A DNA stretch of 64,000 nucleotides from NCBI GenBank assembly GCA_011317545.1, contig WUJK01000003.1, positions 1,488,001-1,552,000 on the forward strand. The letters run 5' to 3'. How positions within the stretch are numbered: the first letter of the stretch is position 1; each line of letters begins with the position of its first letter. This DNA comes from Coniella vitis. Lineage: Eukaryota; Ascomycota; Sordariomycetes; Diaporthales; Schizoparmaceae. Below, piece by piece: positions 23,801-35,510 of the stretch. The notes under the pieces are model-generated. The model did not search any database and had not been told where the DNA came from. It saw only the letters and a program-made list of their open reading frames with translations. A program made the translations under genes and the position numbers.

Positions 23801-26386
23801 CGGCTGGCCTATTATACTTTAACTGCTGACTACTTAACACACGGCCTGGCTAGTTGCAGGCGACGAAGAGCCATCGACTCATCCGGTTGCATCTTGATGG
23901 TGCATGGTGGCCGCAACTTTCTGGTTTTGTCGAGGCTTTAGACCAGTAGGCGACGATCCGCATGCTGGCAACCAAACATGGAAGCCGGGGAGGGGGGGGT
24001 GGTTAAGCCCAAAGTGGCTTACTGACAAGCTGGGAAATCCCTGGAGCCGGCAGTTCTCTTGGCATATACCACGGGCTCCTCATATGCTTGGTGCACTGCT
24101 GCTTGGCCGACTCACACACCCACCGAATGCAAGGCTGGCTGGATGTACGCAGTGAACGTTGACAGCTACTGCCGGGACGCACCTATACATAGTATTTCCA
24201 TGCCAAGGGGGTGTGTGGGGTGCGGTATGGATTGGCATCGTCGACTTCGCTGGCCCCCAGCTGCTGATCCTCCGAGCCGTGAGAGCAGTCAGTCTGGCAC
24301 AAACAAGAGCAAGATAAGACGCAAGAGACAAGCAGCCGCGCAGCTGAGTCCTTCTACAAAGTAATGACATAGTAAGGCTGCGGGCTACAGTGGGGCCGTC
24401 TAGGGCAGCACTGAAGCGGGCCTGCACAGTGGGGCACCCGCAAGCCTGGGAACAGGCAGCACTGGCACCGCTGCGATCAATGGGGAATTGAGCGCAAAGG
24501 CTGATGATCCGGGCCCGATCTCACGAACGGGGGCCACATGGTCAGAACTTTGAACTCTACTGTACTACTATGATGTGCGCACCACCGGACCCCAGGGACG
24601 GATCCGAGCGCCCATGCGCAGATGCTACGTTGTATGTACTGTGTACTATGTAGATAGATAGGGGTCAGGGTGGAGCTCGAGACGAGTTTCCATTCCTGGA
24701 CGCACACAATACATGGTATAGCAGTTATACGTCCTCGCTACTATATACTTGGTGTCTGTTGTGACTCAACAGAGACGGCACGATCGCTGCGATGGCTCCC
24801 AGGCAGGGCGGTTAGGCTGAACGTGCTATTGTACATAGTAGCGGTATGTTATGTACATGGTACTCTGCACTAAAAACAAGAGCCAAGAACCACTGGTAGA
24901 CCACGTGCAAGTACAGGGCAGCAGAGTAGGTACCTGGGTACTTTGGTGAGCCACTGCCCCAAGTGGGCCTAGCCTGTCCGAAGCAATGGGCCTTTTGCCA
25001 GATCGTACCCTGCATCTGGCAAGGTGCCTGGGTGCCTCCCGGACATTTGCCTCCTCTGCCCACTGTGGAATCAACACCGCACCCAAGCCGCCGGTGCTCT
25101 ACTTTTACACGGTACTCGAAAATTTGTACCGTACAAGCACACCAAAAGAAAAATATACATCAACCTGGCCTTTTGGTCGCTCTGCCACCAGATTCAAACT
25201 CCAAGTACAATTCTTGCCATACATGTGCATACTGCAGGGCCTTAACATGTAACTTCAGCAAAACAAGAAGAAAAAAAAGTAGATACACACACAAGACTGG
25301 CGACCAGCAGCATGGCTCGCGAATACCTGGGCCAGCATCGTCCTACCCGACGCTGAGGTCCCCGGAAATGCCCCTGCGCTTCTCACTGGTACGTGGCTGG
25401 CACGCAGCTGCTAGGTGCTGCTGCAGGTACTGGGTACTGGCTGTGCGCCTCCACCAAGCAACCCCCTCCCCCCCACCCTGACGGGCTGGCTGTCTTGTCA
25501 GTTCTGTGCCTGTCCCGCCTGGGCCCGGGGTGCTGGGCTTTCCCCCCACCACCAAGCAAAGTACCTACCGCACCCTCCCCTCCTGGGCCTTTTAGCACCT
25601 CCATTGGGTGCAAGTGCAAATAGGCGTCTGTCAAATGCTGCCATCCCCCGACCTGCACCCGCACCGCACCCTTTTACACATCCAGAAAACCCCTTTGCCA
25701 TACCTTTCCCTTGGAACTTGTCGTCGTCGTCGACCTCACACACTCGCACATCGAGTTGCACGGTGCCCGTCCCACCAGCAAACCGCCGACGGCCCACTGC
25801 AGAGAGCCTTTGTCGTGAGTATATGCGTTGACGCCCATTGCCCGCTGGTCCCTTTTCAACGCCTCTGCTGCGAACTGCGCCCTCCACTCTATTGTGCTTT
25901 TCCCCTCTGTCGTCCGCCAGCATATCGTGGCCAGCCAGTCAGTTTGTTCGTCGAAGCCTGCTATGCGCAGCCTGGTCGCCTTCCCTGTGGCTTGACTGCC
26001 ATTGTTCTGGATCGGGTGCCGACAAGCCACTATTTGTTTCGACTCTGTGCTTTTGGCGTCAGCCACGCCTTGACGACCACGACCTGCAATAACTTCGCAT
26101 CCGGGGGGTCCAGCCATCGCTGGTGACTCGGCAAGTTTCATAGACACGAAGCATACGCTCGAGGGCGGTCCAGCTCTTGCATCACAGTTCTGCGGCCAGA
26201 CTTCGCATGCTCTTTGGTTATCGTCGACTCGCACACCAAAACCCTTTGTAACCCAGCTTTGGCAGCCGTGCGCGAGGCTGCCGGCCGTCATCCCGAATCA
26301 CTCCTCACCCCGTCACGGAGGTCTCACTATCCCGGGCCACAGTACACCTCCGCTGCCGAACAAAGACTGGCTAAGCAAGGACCACG
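20830..26386. other. Gene-poor intergenic region upstream of velB
   Basis: About 5.5 kb with no convincing coding gene. It has homopolymers (T at 20886-20898, C at 21386, G near 21585, 21794 and 23990), a poly(A) of 24 at 22214-22237, a TTTCCA repeat (about 23710-23733) and several TACTATGTA-like motifs at 24640-24860. Pyrimidine-rich sequence from about 25400 to 26380 probably contains the velB promoter and long 5' leader. The open frames found are short and lack domains. Confidence 0.65.
22214..22237. repeat. Poly(A) tract, 24 nt
   Basis: An uninterrupted run of 24 A in the region between the RhoGEF and velB genes. Confidence 0.95.
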
Positions 26387-28207
26387 ATGGCTTCGTATTC
26401 GAGTTCGCGGGCACCCAACAGCTCCATGCCTCCTGGCTATGCTCACCAGTTGCCACCGCCTCCTCTCGCTCACAGCGGCTACGCATCCTCGCAGTCGCTG
26501 CCTTCCATGGCCATGGCCCCGTCTTCGAACGGAAGCACCTTTGCACAGCCGACGTATGGCCAGCCATACCACCAGCAGCACCATCAGTCCTACCAGGGCC
26601 ATCAGAACCATCCTCAGCAATCTCCACAGCCCATATACCATCAGCCGCCTCCGCCGGGCGCCCCTCGCCATTCGCTATCCAGCCCAACCCACACTGCAAC
26701 ATCTCAACACCCGCCATCGAGAGCTTCGGAGGGCACTGTCGAAGGCTTGGAGCCTGTTTCCACTGTGATTCAGGGGCGCAGATACACGTACGTTGGATGA
26801 CTTTCAGGTCGTTGTCGGACAAGACGCTAATGCCCGGCTTTCCTCACAGCCTGATTGTTGAGCAGCAACCGATTCGTGCGCGGATGTGTGGCTTTGGTGA
26901 CAAGGTAAGTGCTTTTCCGATGACAGCAAAGCGTTGCCTCTGGCGCACGCTGCTGGGTGGTCTGTTTTTCTCATCATGATAACAGGACCGGAGACCTCTT
27001 ACGCCGCCACCTGCCATCAGGCTCCATGTCACAGACGCCCACACAGGCGAAGAAGTCGACGTCAAGTAGGTCTCGATGCAAGAGATTTGCGGTCCCCTCT
27101 CCCCAAAAAGGCCCAGGCTAACATTATGAATTCTCAGCACCATCGACTTTGCTCAATTTGTGGTGACTGTGGATCTGTGGGACGAAAATGGCACTAAGGA
27201 GGTCAATCTCGTTCGCAGCACCACCGCCACCCCGGCCATATCCTCAACTATCCACGAATCCTTCAACAACTTGGAGAGTATCCCCTTCCGCAGCGCCAGC
27301 ATTGCTCCCTACCCACCTTCCCACCCGAACCAGATGCCCATGTATGGCCAGTCGCAACCTCCCATGGCGCCATATGGGACCAGCCAGTACGGACAAGGTC
27401 AGTTCTCAATTGCCCATCTGCGGCGTTTGTGTCTGTTATTGAGCAGTGCAGCTGATTTTCTGCAGTGTCAAACTACCCACCTGCAGCTAACGGCTATGGT
27501 CAGCCGTCGTATGGATACGCAAATGATTTTGCCCCCATTTACAGACCACCACAAACCTACGAGCCAAACGCAATGGCCGGACCACAAAGAATGTCAATGT
27601 CAGGACCTTCTGGCGGCAGCGTCCAGGGCATGTTTACTCGCAACTTGATAGGAAACTGTGCAGGAAGCGCCTTTCGACTACAGGATACCAAGGAGCAGAT
27701 AGGCATCTGGTTTGTCATGCAAGATCTCAGTGTGCGAACAGAAGGATGTTTCCGGTACGTGCACTACTACGGTTTTTTTTTTTTTGGTTTTTTTTTTTCC
27801 TTTTTTTCCTTTTTTTCCTTCTTTTTTGGCGCCTTTTTGTCCTTGCTCGTTTCGTTGACTCCTTTTCTCATCCCCGTCTTCTCCTCGCTCACTTGGGGTG
27901 CTTGTACGTCGTCCATGTGAAGGGTGTATATTGACTCAATACGTGCAACATTTTCAGACTGCGGTTCTCCTTCGTCGATGTCAAACCTCCGACGGACATG
28001 AAACCCGATGGATCTGGAAAGAAGAGAAGATTCGCCATTCGGGCATCCGTCTTCAGCGATCAATTCCAGGTCTACTCCGCGAAGAAGTTTCCCGGTGTCT
28101 GCGACAGCACGGAGCTCAGCAAATGCTTTGCTACCCAAGGCATAAAGATTCCCATTCGCAAGGAGGGCGGCAAGGGTGCAGCCGATGATGATGATGACGA
28201 GGAGTAA
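26387..28207 (+). CDS. velB: Velvet-domain regulator VelB
   Basis: VelB is a DNA-binding partner in the velvet complex (with VeA and LaeA) and in VelB-VosA dimers, which control development, spores and secondary metabolism in the nucleus. Six exons (26387-26787, 26850-26904, 26986-27065, 27138-27397, 27466-27754, 27958-28207) give 444 residues. The N-terminus is Pro/Gln/Ser-rich. The velvet domain begins with YTLIVEQQPIRARMCGFGDK, then DRRPLTPPP. It is interrupted by a Pro/Tyr/Met-rich insertion (about 205-318) and resumes with NLIGNCAGSAFRL, FVMQDLS and FSVYSAKKFPG-type sequence. A split velvet domain is a VelB hallmark. The C-terminus is acidic. Introns are 62, 81, 72, 68 and 203 nt; the last is unusually long and T-rich. 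Start context is ACGATGG. Confidence 0.95.
27755..27957 (+). other. velB intron 5, long and T-rich
   Basis: GTACGT...TTTTCAG, phase 2, 203 nt, with several T runs between about 27772 and 27838. It splits the Arg codon in EGCFRLRFSF, a conserved VelB segment, so the junction is well supported. Confidence 0.85.
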
Positions 28208-30825
28208 TTGGCGTCGCCTCGTCATCTCTTCTATCAAGTCCGAAGTCGCATGTTCGGATTCTCGCACGAATGCGATTTTTGTCTTGGTGACGACCAATTT
28301 ACCAACCATACTCACTGGGATCAAAATTCGAGAACCGTCATCTACCTTTACAAGATCCCAGCTTGTCACCATGGCAAGCAGGGTCGCATCAAGCTTTGCC
28401 TCATAATCCTTTTTCATGCGCAAACCCCGACGTCCGATACCGCTAACCTCTTCACACTAACGCAAGTGGTTGAGATTTGAACAAGAAATATATTCGAAAG
28501 ATGAGCGAGGGTTCAGTGTCGATTTCATGCACTGGATTATGATATTTATCGATTCCATCACTGGATTACTTTTACAGTTTCTCTAACGTTCCAGCCCGCA
28601 TCATCACTATTGAAACCAAGATGCAACCCAACAGTGGAAGCACCAATGGAGTCCGCCAGGTCGGGTCCCGTACAAAGAGCGCCATTCAGCCAATATGCAC
28701 GACTGGAAGCAAAAATACCCATAAAGTTTTTCATGGTCGAAGGAAAATGGCGGCAAGCGATGTTTCTTGTACAGTTGTACAGACACACACACACACAGAC
28801 AGACAGACAGACAGAGAGAGAGAGACTGGGAGTAAGAGGACTCAGACGCCAAAAGTTGGGGGTGGGTTTATTGTTTATTATGAGGGATTTTATGAGAATT
28901 GGCTACACTGATACCCTACGCTTTTTGCGGGAGTTGGTGGCAATAGCTTATTGAAACTTTAGACAAGTAATGTTTTTTTATGCGTGCGGTGCGCGTGGTT
29001 ACTTCTTTGGTCTTTGGTCCGGGAATTTGATTTTCTTTGCAGTGGAAATTGTCAAAGAAACGTTGATTAAAAAGTCTCGTAACTACAGCTCGCAAACACA
29101 GGTAGGAGACTACTAGGGTTTGTATGTATTGGGCAATGTTGTGATGCTTTTCTTCCCTATCTTTCAGCGGGGTTTATTACCACTTGACAGTCAGTGAATG
29201 TTTCCGGGGCGTGATACCAACTTTGTGCTACTTTGACATGATCTGGCTTTCCCGTAAACTAGTGAGCTGGGTGTGGCGCTTCCCGGCAGTTTGGATACTG
29301 GGTGCGCTATAGAAGGGCCATACGGTGCAGCAAGGGATGGGAGAGAAGAGGGGGGGGGGGAAGCGGCAGATCGGGAGAGCAAGACACGACTCTCCTTGTT
29401 TCCCAATCCCCCTTCCCCCCCTCCACCCCCCCCCAAAAAAGGAAAAGAAAAAAACAGAGAAGTAGTGGAAACATTGGGAAGTCTGAAAAAATGGAGATAA
29501 AAAAAAAGACTTGTGTGTGTATACTACAAGGAGGGGCTAGGGCACGAAGGAAATGGAAGTAGGGATATATACATTGATATTATTAAAGGAATTTTGCTTC
29601 CTGCCGACGACAATAATTTCTTTAGCTGTTAGAGCGACGCCGGTATGGGTCAGCGAGTGTCTTTGGTGGGAACGAGGTCAGGTGTCGTTTCTATACCCAG
29701 GCAAGTAACCACCAAATGGTAATTCAGGAGGTCCAACAATCATCCTATCCAGTATCTGTCCTTCTCTCTTTCTTTCTTTTCGTTTTTTTTTCTTTCTTGT
29801 TTGTTTTTTCTATTAATTTCTATTATTAATTTTATCATTATTATTATTTTATTTTTCTTCTCAATCATGTTGCCCTTTTTTTCTTTAAACACATGCCAGA
29901 CATCCTCAGGTGCCCCTCCCTCCCCGGCCTAACCCCGCCCGCCGTCCATAACCTAAAAAGGTGGAATTCACATGATAGTTTCTTCGGTACCGTACAGATC
30001 TTCTGACATCATTTCTGCAATCTTGACAAAGATACTCTTTTCTTTTCTGAACACAGCCATATGCACACACGTGGCTTTTTAGAGATATACGCACGAGAAC
30101 CAGGGAGTTGCAAGTGAATCTGTGTGGTCAGTCTGCATCGAACAAGCGAGCGAGCGAGAGCGGCCGAGCGGACGGGTCAAAGATACATTCATGCCGGGTG
30201 CTGATCTTCACCACGATGGATACTGTTGCGGATCCCGGCCGTGTAGAAGTACTATGTAGCCGTATCTGTATTATGTACTATATACTCCAAGATACAGAAT
30301 ACGGAGTAAGTAAAATGAATGGCATGTGCTCATTAATTTTGCTTTTTCCTCATGCGCATGCCGCTTTTCATGCTTATTTTGTGGTTGAGATTATCCCGAA
30401 TACGAGCCCAGAGTGTCGGGATTCCCTAACAAAAAAAAGAGAATCAAGCCTGTCCAAAAGAGGATTATGGGGACGGGCCTTTTTTTTTTTTTTTTGATTA
30501 ATTTCTGAGGTCTTTGGAGTTTCCTTTGTGAATGCATGCCTCTCATCATTGAGTTCCAGTACTAACGCACTTTGCAATTCAAGTAGCCATCAGATATACC
30601 AGAGCAGAGAATTAAATATGCATGCATATTCTGTTCTTTTTCTTTTCCTTTCCTGCTGAATGAGCAGAAGTATATGAAAGTCAAGGGGTGGTGCTGCCTA
30701 AATTCTGCGATACCTAGGTGGTTAGAAAAATCGAGGCGCATCAACACATCAAGACATTTGTCTTATATGTAAAATCTAGAGCTGCCAAGACATCATGCCA
30801 CCAATAACGAAGCAAAGCTGCTCTC
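28208..30825. other. Intergenic region, no gene seen
   Basis: This region includes the velB 3' UTR. It contains a compound AC/AGAC/AG microsatellite (28783-28825), G and C runs near 29349-29440, AT-rich pyrimidine sequence at 29760-29890, a T run (30480-30496) and a pair of TACTATGTA-like motifs at 30250-30284. The open frames are short and featureless. Confidence 0.65.
28783..28825. repeat. Compound (AC)n(AGAC)n(AG)n microsatellite
   Basis: Three simple repeats joined head to tail: AC, then AGAC, then AG units. Confidence 0.9.
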
Positions 30826-32149
30826 ATGCATCCGCCGTGGTGGACATGTCTCCTCATAGTGCCGCCAATACAAAATATGAGCGGCCGGATTGGAAGCAAA
30901 GTCAAAGCAGCGACTGCCTCTGGCTGATTCCCCGCGAATGGCCCTACTGAGGAGTCGAGAAAACATAGGACTTGTATTCCCAGCACATTTATCTCTCCCT
31001 GGAGATGAGACCGATTCGGATCCGAGATACCTCCTCAGAGTACGCGCTCGTGGCTGGCCTTTGCCGAGTGGAGTTGAGTGACTCCTGGAAAGAAATCAAT
31101 GCATGTAGCGAGGCCGCCAGCATTCTCTGCAGACCTGTCGGATATGGAAGACTGGAGCATACCGACAAGGAATCTCCAAGCCAAGGCAGTGAAAGAAAAG
31201 AGCGTTCCCGATATCTGCACGACAGCCACCTCGCTTCGAGGACGTCCTCGAGTACCTTGACGCCTCCTATCACGGTTTCGAGGTCAAGGAGTACACGCCC
31301 AGCCTATGCATTGAGCCGTGGGAAAGCAACAAGAAAAAGGACGCCGGTGCACTATGTACTGTTGCTCTCAAAGAGGGCCCTGCCGATAGTCTGACGGGAA
31401 TCCGGACGCGTCCTAGCCTGGACGGCATCTTTTCGCACCAGCTCAGCCTCAGTGACGTGTTGGACTTTGCTATTCGGATTCTGCCCAAAGAAGCATGTGA
31501 ACTTCTGCTACTGGTCGATCAAGACCTCCACGAAGATGAGGAAGATGAGTTCTGCTAGGGCCGGGCCTACGGAGGAAGCCACGTGGCTGTTGTTTCGTCG
31601 GCACGCTACAATCCCCTCTTCTACGGCAAAGAGTCGGTCGACGTTGCCCATCGCCTCTAACTCGGAAATCTCAAGCAGAGCTGTCAAGTGTACTTCCCGC
31701 CGCTGCACGAGGTCAGTCGCTGATTTTTAAGCCCGACCCAGGAGGAGAGCGGCGCGCTTCACCTAGCAGTGACAGCTTTCACCAAGGCTACCATCACCGC
31801 TGCCTCCGCCACCGACGGGCTGTGGAGGTTTCGTCTAGCGCGTACAGCATCCCACGAACTGGGCCAGTGCTTCTGTATGGGCCATTGCATGTAGTATGCA
31901 TGTTGTATGCAGGGGACCGCGAGCGTGGCCGAGGACTGTAGGCAGCCGCCGTATTTGTGCCCCCTGTGCAGCGCAAAGCTGTTGCACTCGGCCGAGCAGG
32001 CTCACGGTCCGGGTTTCGACAGAGAGCAGTATTTGCATGCTTCGTATGAAACCATGCGAATTTTGTGTGCGAAGGGGAAGCATGTCGCTCCTTTTGCTGC
32101 ATTCGAAGCATGGCTCAGCGCAAGGCTGCAGGTCAGCGTCGCTCAGTGA
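30826..32149 (+). pseudogene. Decayed archaemetzincin (M54 metallopeptidase) gene
   Basis: Fragments in two reading frames follow the order of a fungal archaemetzincin. The first holds AHLSLPGDETDSDPRY (about 30978-31030), then a frame change to GKKSMHVARPPAF and MEDWSIPT (about 31087-31180), then a change back near 31215-31232 to FEDVLEYLDASYHGFEVKEY. That frame continues to the TGA at 32147, through four in-frame stops (31556 TAG, 31658 TAA, 31721 TGA, 31892 TAG). It still reads GRAYGGSHVAVVSSARYNP, and AEDCRQPPYLCPLC near the end. The zinc site reads HELGQCFCMGHC: the second His of HExxH is Gln, and the conserved Gly is Cys. Two frameshifts, four stops and lost zinc ligands make a working enzyme very unlikely. 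The 5' edge is approximate. Confidence 0.85.
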
Positions 32150-32713
32150 AATGTCAGCCTTGCATGGCGGATACTGCTTGAGACTTGCGAATCGAATGGT
32201 CGCCTCATGTTGATGGAATTCGTAATCTTTAGCCATAGACCAAAGTGCCGTGTGGTTGTGCGTTATCGCGACTTGAGCTCTGTCCCGCACTGCGCTGTGA
32301 TTGTTGTTCAAGACTCGGTGCTGCTTGAACAGGAGTGTGAAGGAGGCGGCACCACATTGAAAGGAAGGCGCCACGGGCATGCTGCCTAGACCGGACAGGG
32401 ACTCGCAGTCTAGTCTGGCCAATCACAAACAGGCATGGGCGCAGTTTGCAGGGTCATGGGCCTACAATTCCTATTTGGAACCTCAACCACATGACATTGC
32501 CTCCTTCTTTACAGCACTCTTGTGAACCGCACTTGTCGTGATTGTGATGAGCGAGGCAAGCCGATCAGTCCCAACGGCACGCAAATCCACAAACGCTTGG
32601 CCTCCGAACTCATCTTCCAAACTTATGATATCGACGCTACCGGATAATGCGTACTTTTGTTTCGACTACCATGGAGGATTGGTGAATCACAACCGCCACT
32701 CCTCTTCTTCGAC
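32150..32713. other. Spacer upstream of POL4
   Basis: These 564 bp lie between the archaemetzincin remnant and the POL4 start and probably hold the POL4 promoter and leader. I see no coding feature of its own. Confidence 0.6.
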
Positions 32714-35167
32714 ATGTCGCTTCAAGCCAAGGATGCATTCTACAAAGAACTTGAGGCTTTGGACGTACCTCCAGAAGACGAAGACGAGTTTGCCATCGAC
32801 GACTCGCGACAACAATTCCGAGCCTTCTTGGACCGGGCCAAGCCAAGCAGTCAGCAGTCGTCAAGGCCAACTCAAACACGACCAAGAGCAAAGGACACCA
32901 GAGAGTCTTCGTCTTCTGCAAAAGAACTTGCTACTGCCGCAACTAGATCATTTGAGCACAGGGCCGTGGAGATCTCTGCTTGTGCGCCCACCACGATACA
33001 AACCACACCAACAGAATCGACCAAAAACGAGCGGATCACCCGACGACGGCTTTTTGAAAGTACATCGTTCGTGGAAGACACACCACCACAGCAACAAGCA
33101 GCGTTAGACATTCCCGCCTTGCAACGGGCCAAAACAGATCCAAATCCCGCTTCTTCCACTCCCAAGGAATCTTCAAGCGCCTCGACTTTCATCATGTCAA
33201 GTAGTAGTGGTTCAAAACCGACGATTCCAGGAAAACGCAAAGCCAGAGATAGCAGCAAGCATGATGTGCCCGAAGAAAAGCGAATACTGAAGGGGCTTCT
33301 ATTCGTCTACATCCCAAAAGATCGTGTCTCGCTCCGAAAACAGCGAATGCAGCATGCAGAGAAGTATGGAGCTACAGTAACCGACCAACTTGAGAAAGCC
33401 ACTCACGTTGTCGTCGATAAGCATCTCAAATACGACGAGATCAAAGAGATCGTCACCCTGAGCGTCTTGGAAACGGGCTATTTACGGATTGTCACAGAAG
33501 ACTGGCCTCTGGAATGCATACAAATGGGCCGCATCATACCGGTCTTACCCAAGCACCGCGTCAAGGGTGTGCCCTTGAAAGAACCGGCCCCTTCAAGTAA
33601 AGAGGCAGAGCGATTGACGAGTCAATTTTCTCACCAATCTTTGGAGATTAAACAACCGTACAGGGTTACGAGAAGTGGTGCTTCTGCTCTTTCATCGACT
33701 CCATCGCAGAGCACGGCATCACCATCTGCGGCTTATTGCCCCGATGTTGTCGGCCCAAAACCAATTGTAACCCGAGGACCTGTCAACAGGGGCACGACTC
33801 AAACAATGGCCCAGACCATCTCTGAAGGATCGTCTTTGGATAGGACGGTTATGGAAGTTCCTGAAGATGTCGTTGATCTCTCTCCAGACTTTGGTGACGA
33901 TCTGTCAGACATGATTAACGAAGCCCGTCACCGCTTCAAAGATGTTCCTCGCATTGGAGAGGAAGATGCCAACCTCCAGCCCGGTGCAGCGGACGGCAAT
34001 GGTAGCGATTCAGATTCACAAGAGCCCAAAAGAAAGAAGCGCAAGAAGACGGGGAACAATGGCACGCCCAAGAAGAAATTTGACGAGTCCTTTGCCTGCA
34101 GCCGGGGAGGGAATGAGGAGGCAGTTGCCAACCAGATGAACCCAAACGCCTTCACCATCAGCGTGCTGCAGAAAATGCTGGATTATTACGTACAGACAAA
34201 CGACCACTGGAGGCGGCTTGCTTACAGCAGAGCTATCACTACACTATCCAATATCACGGACCGTGCGATCGTAACAGCCGAGGAAGCGAGAGAGTTACCC
34301 TACTTCGGAGAGCGATTGTCAGCGAAGCTCGAGGAGATCGTCACAACACTTACTCTTCAGAGGCTACAACACGCATTGAACGACCCAATCAGCCGGGTCA
34401 AGTCATTATTCCTTGGCATATATGGTGTTGGACCGTTCACTGCAGACAAATGGATCGCTCAAGGATTCCGAACGCTTGATGACCTGTTGCAGAGCGCTGA
34501 TCTCTCTTTCAGTCAAAGGATAGGCGTCAAGTACTACGACGACATCAATTCCCGCATTCCACGCGATGAAGTCGCTCTAATCGGAGACTATGTCAAGGCA
34601 GAAGCAGCCAGAATCGACAACAAGGTCGAACTCATCATTGGCGGGAGCTATCGACGCGATGCCATAACTAGTGGTGATGTGGATTTCATCATCACTAAGC
34701 AAGGTACAACCTCATCGCAAGATCTGTCTTGGTTTCTGGACAAATTGGTGGGTAATCTGCGTAGAAAAGGGTTTCTGACTGCCGAACTAGCTGCGCGCAG
34801 TCCAAGCAAGGACAGTGGAGGTAGCAAATGGCATGGCTGTTGCGTACTCCCGCGGACTCCTGGTTTCAACGATGGTGACAACTACAAGCCTGTGTGGCGG
34901 CGGATTGACCTGCTGTTGGTACCAGAAACAGAATACGGAGCAGCCCTCATCTACTTTACCGGCAATGACATTTTCAATCGCAGTATCCGCCTTTTGGCCT
35001 CCAAGAAACAGATGCGATTGAATCAGCGGGGCCTATACAGGGACAAGACAAGCGGCAAAGACAGGGTGCAGGGCGCAGAGGGCGAGCTACTTGAAGGGCG
35101 TGACGAGAAGAGGATTTTTGAGATACTGGGCGTCAAATGGAGAGAGCCACGGGACAGGTGGTGCTGA
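32714..35167 (+). CDS. POL4: X-family DNA polymerase (Pol lambda / Pol4 type)
   Basis: This gap-filling polymerase acts in non-homologous end joining and base excision repair in the nucleus. It is a single exon of 817 residues. A BRCT domain lies at about 194-280 (LLFVYIPKDR to DWPLECIQMGRIIPV). A Ser/Pro-rich linker with an RKKRKK basic patch follows (about 438). The 8-kDa lyase-like domain starts near 478 (LPYFGERLSAKLEEI). The HhH-like GIYGVGPFTADKW and the palm domain with GSYRRDAITSGDVDFI (two catalytic Asp, about 655-657) and RRIDLLLV (third Asp, about 731) come next. The C-terminal thumb has YFTGNDIFNRSIR. The BRCT plus linker favours Pol lambda/Pol4 over Pol beta. I chose the first in-frame ATG; the upstream frame extends only to a TTG. 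It converges with ACL4. Confidence 0.93.
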   Translation: MSLQAKDAFYKELEALDVPPEDEDEFAIDDSRQQFRAFLDRAKPSSQQSSRPTQTRPRAKDTRESSSSAKELATAATRSFEHRAVEISACAPTTIQTTPTESTKNERITRRRLFESTSFVEDTPPQQQAALDIPALQRAKTDPNPASSTPKESSSASTFIMSSSSGSKPTIPGKRKARDSSKHDVPEEKRILKGLLFVYIPKDRVSLRKQRMQHAEKYGATVTDQLEKATHVVVDKHLKYDEIKEIVTLSVLETGYLRIVTEDWPLECIQMGRIIPVLPKHRVKGVPLKEPAPSSKEAERLTSQFSHQSLEIKQPYRVTRSGASALSSTPSQSTASPSAAYCPDVVGPKPIVTRGPVNRGTTQTMAQTISEGSSLDRTVMEVPEDVVDLSPDFGDDLSDMINEARHRFKDVPRIGEEDANLQPGAADGNGSDSDSQEPKRKKRKKTGNNGTPKKKFDESFACSRGGNEEAVANQMNPNAFTISVLQKMLDYYVQTNDHWRRLAYSRAITTLSNITDRAIVTAEEARELPYFGERLSAKLEEIVTTLTLQRLQHALNDPISRVKSLFLGIYGVGPFTADKWIAQGFRTLDDLLQSADLSFSQRIGVKYYDDINSRIPRDEVALIGDYVKAEAARIDNKVELIIGGSYRRDAITSGDVDFIITKQGTTSSQDLSWFLDKLVGNLRRKGFLTAELAARSPSKDSGGSKWHGCCVLPRTPGFNDGDNYKPVWRRIDLLLVPETEYGAALIYFTGNDIFNRSIRLLASKKQMRLNQRGLYRDKTSGKDRVQGAEGELLEGRDEKRIFEILGVKWREPRDRWC

Positions 35168-35510
35168 CCTTTGCTACCAATGTCAGGAGCGTTTGCATCT
35201 GAAATGGGCCATGGCACTCAATATCAAGAGCACTCTGCCTTACTCGGCTATTTTGCCAGAAAGGAGCCATGATGATTGGTGGTATCATTAATATGTACAG
35301 TCTTTATGAGATGGCAGTTGAGCTACAAAAGCAGCCCGCACACTCTTGAATAATTCTTTTTCTCTTTTGAACAGCCAAACTCCGGCCCATGCATCATCAA
35401 ACATCTAATAAGCGTCCATATTGCTCACTGAGATTACCATGTCCATATCAACTCCATAACCGGGAGCTGCGGATTCAGATCGTATTCGAGTGATGGACAA
35501 CGCGTCACAG
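35168..35510. other. Convergent 3' spacer between POL4 and ACL4
   Basis: 343 bp containing both 3' UTRs; no further feature seen. Confidence 0.65.

Noticed and set aside
23588..24155. Overlapping plus-strand frames in the velB upstream region
   Set aside because: Short, with unlike composition and no motif; the frames end at stops without donor sites that extend them.
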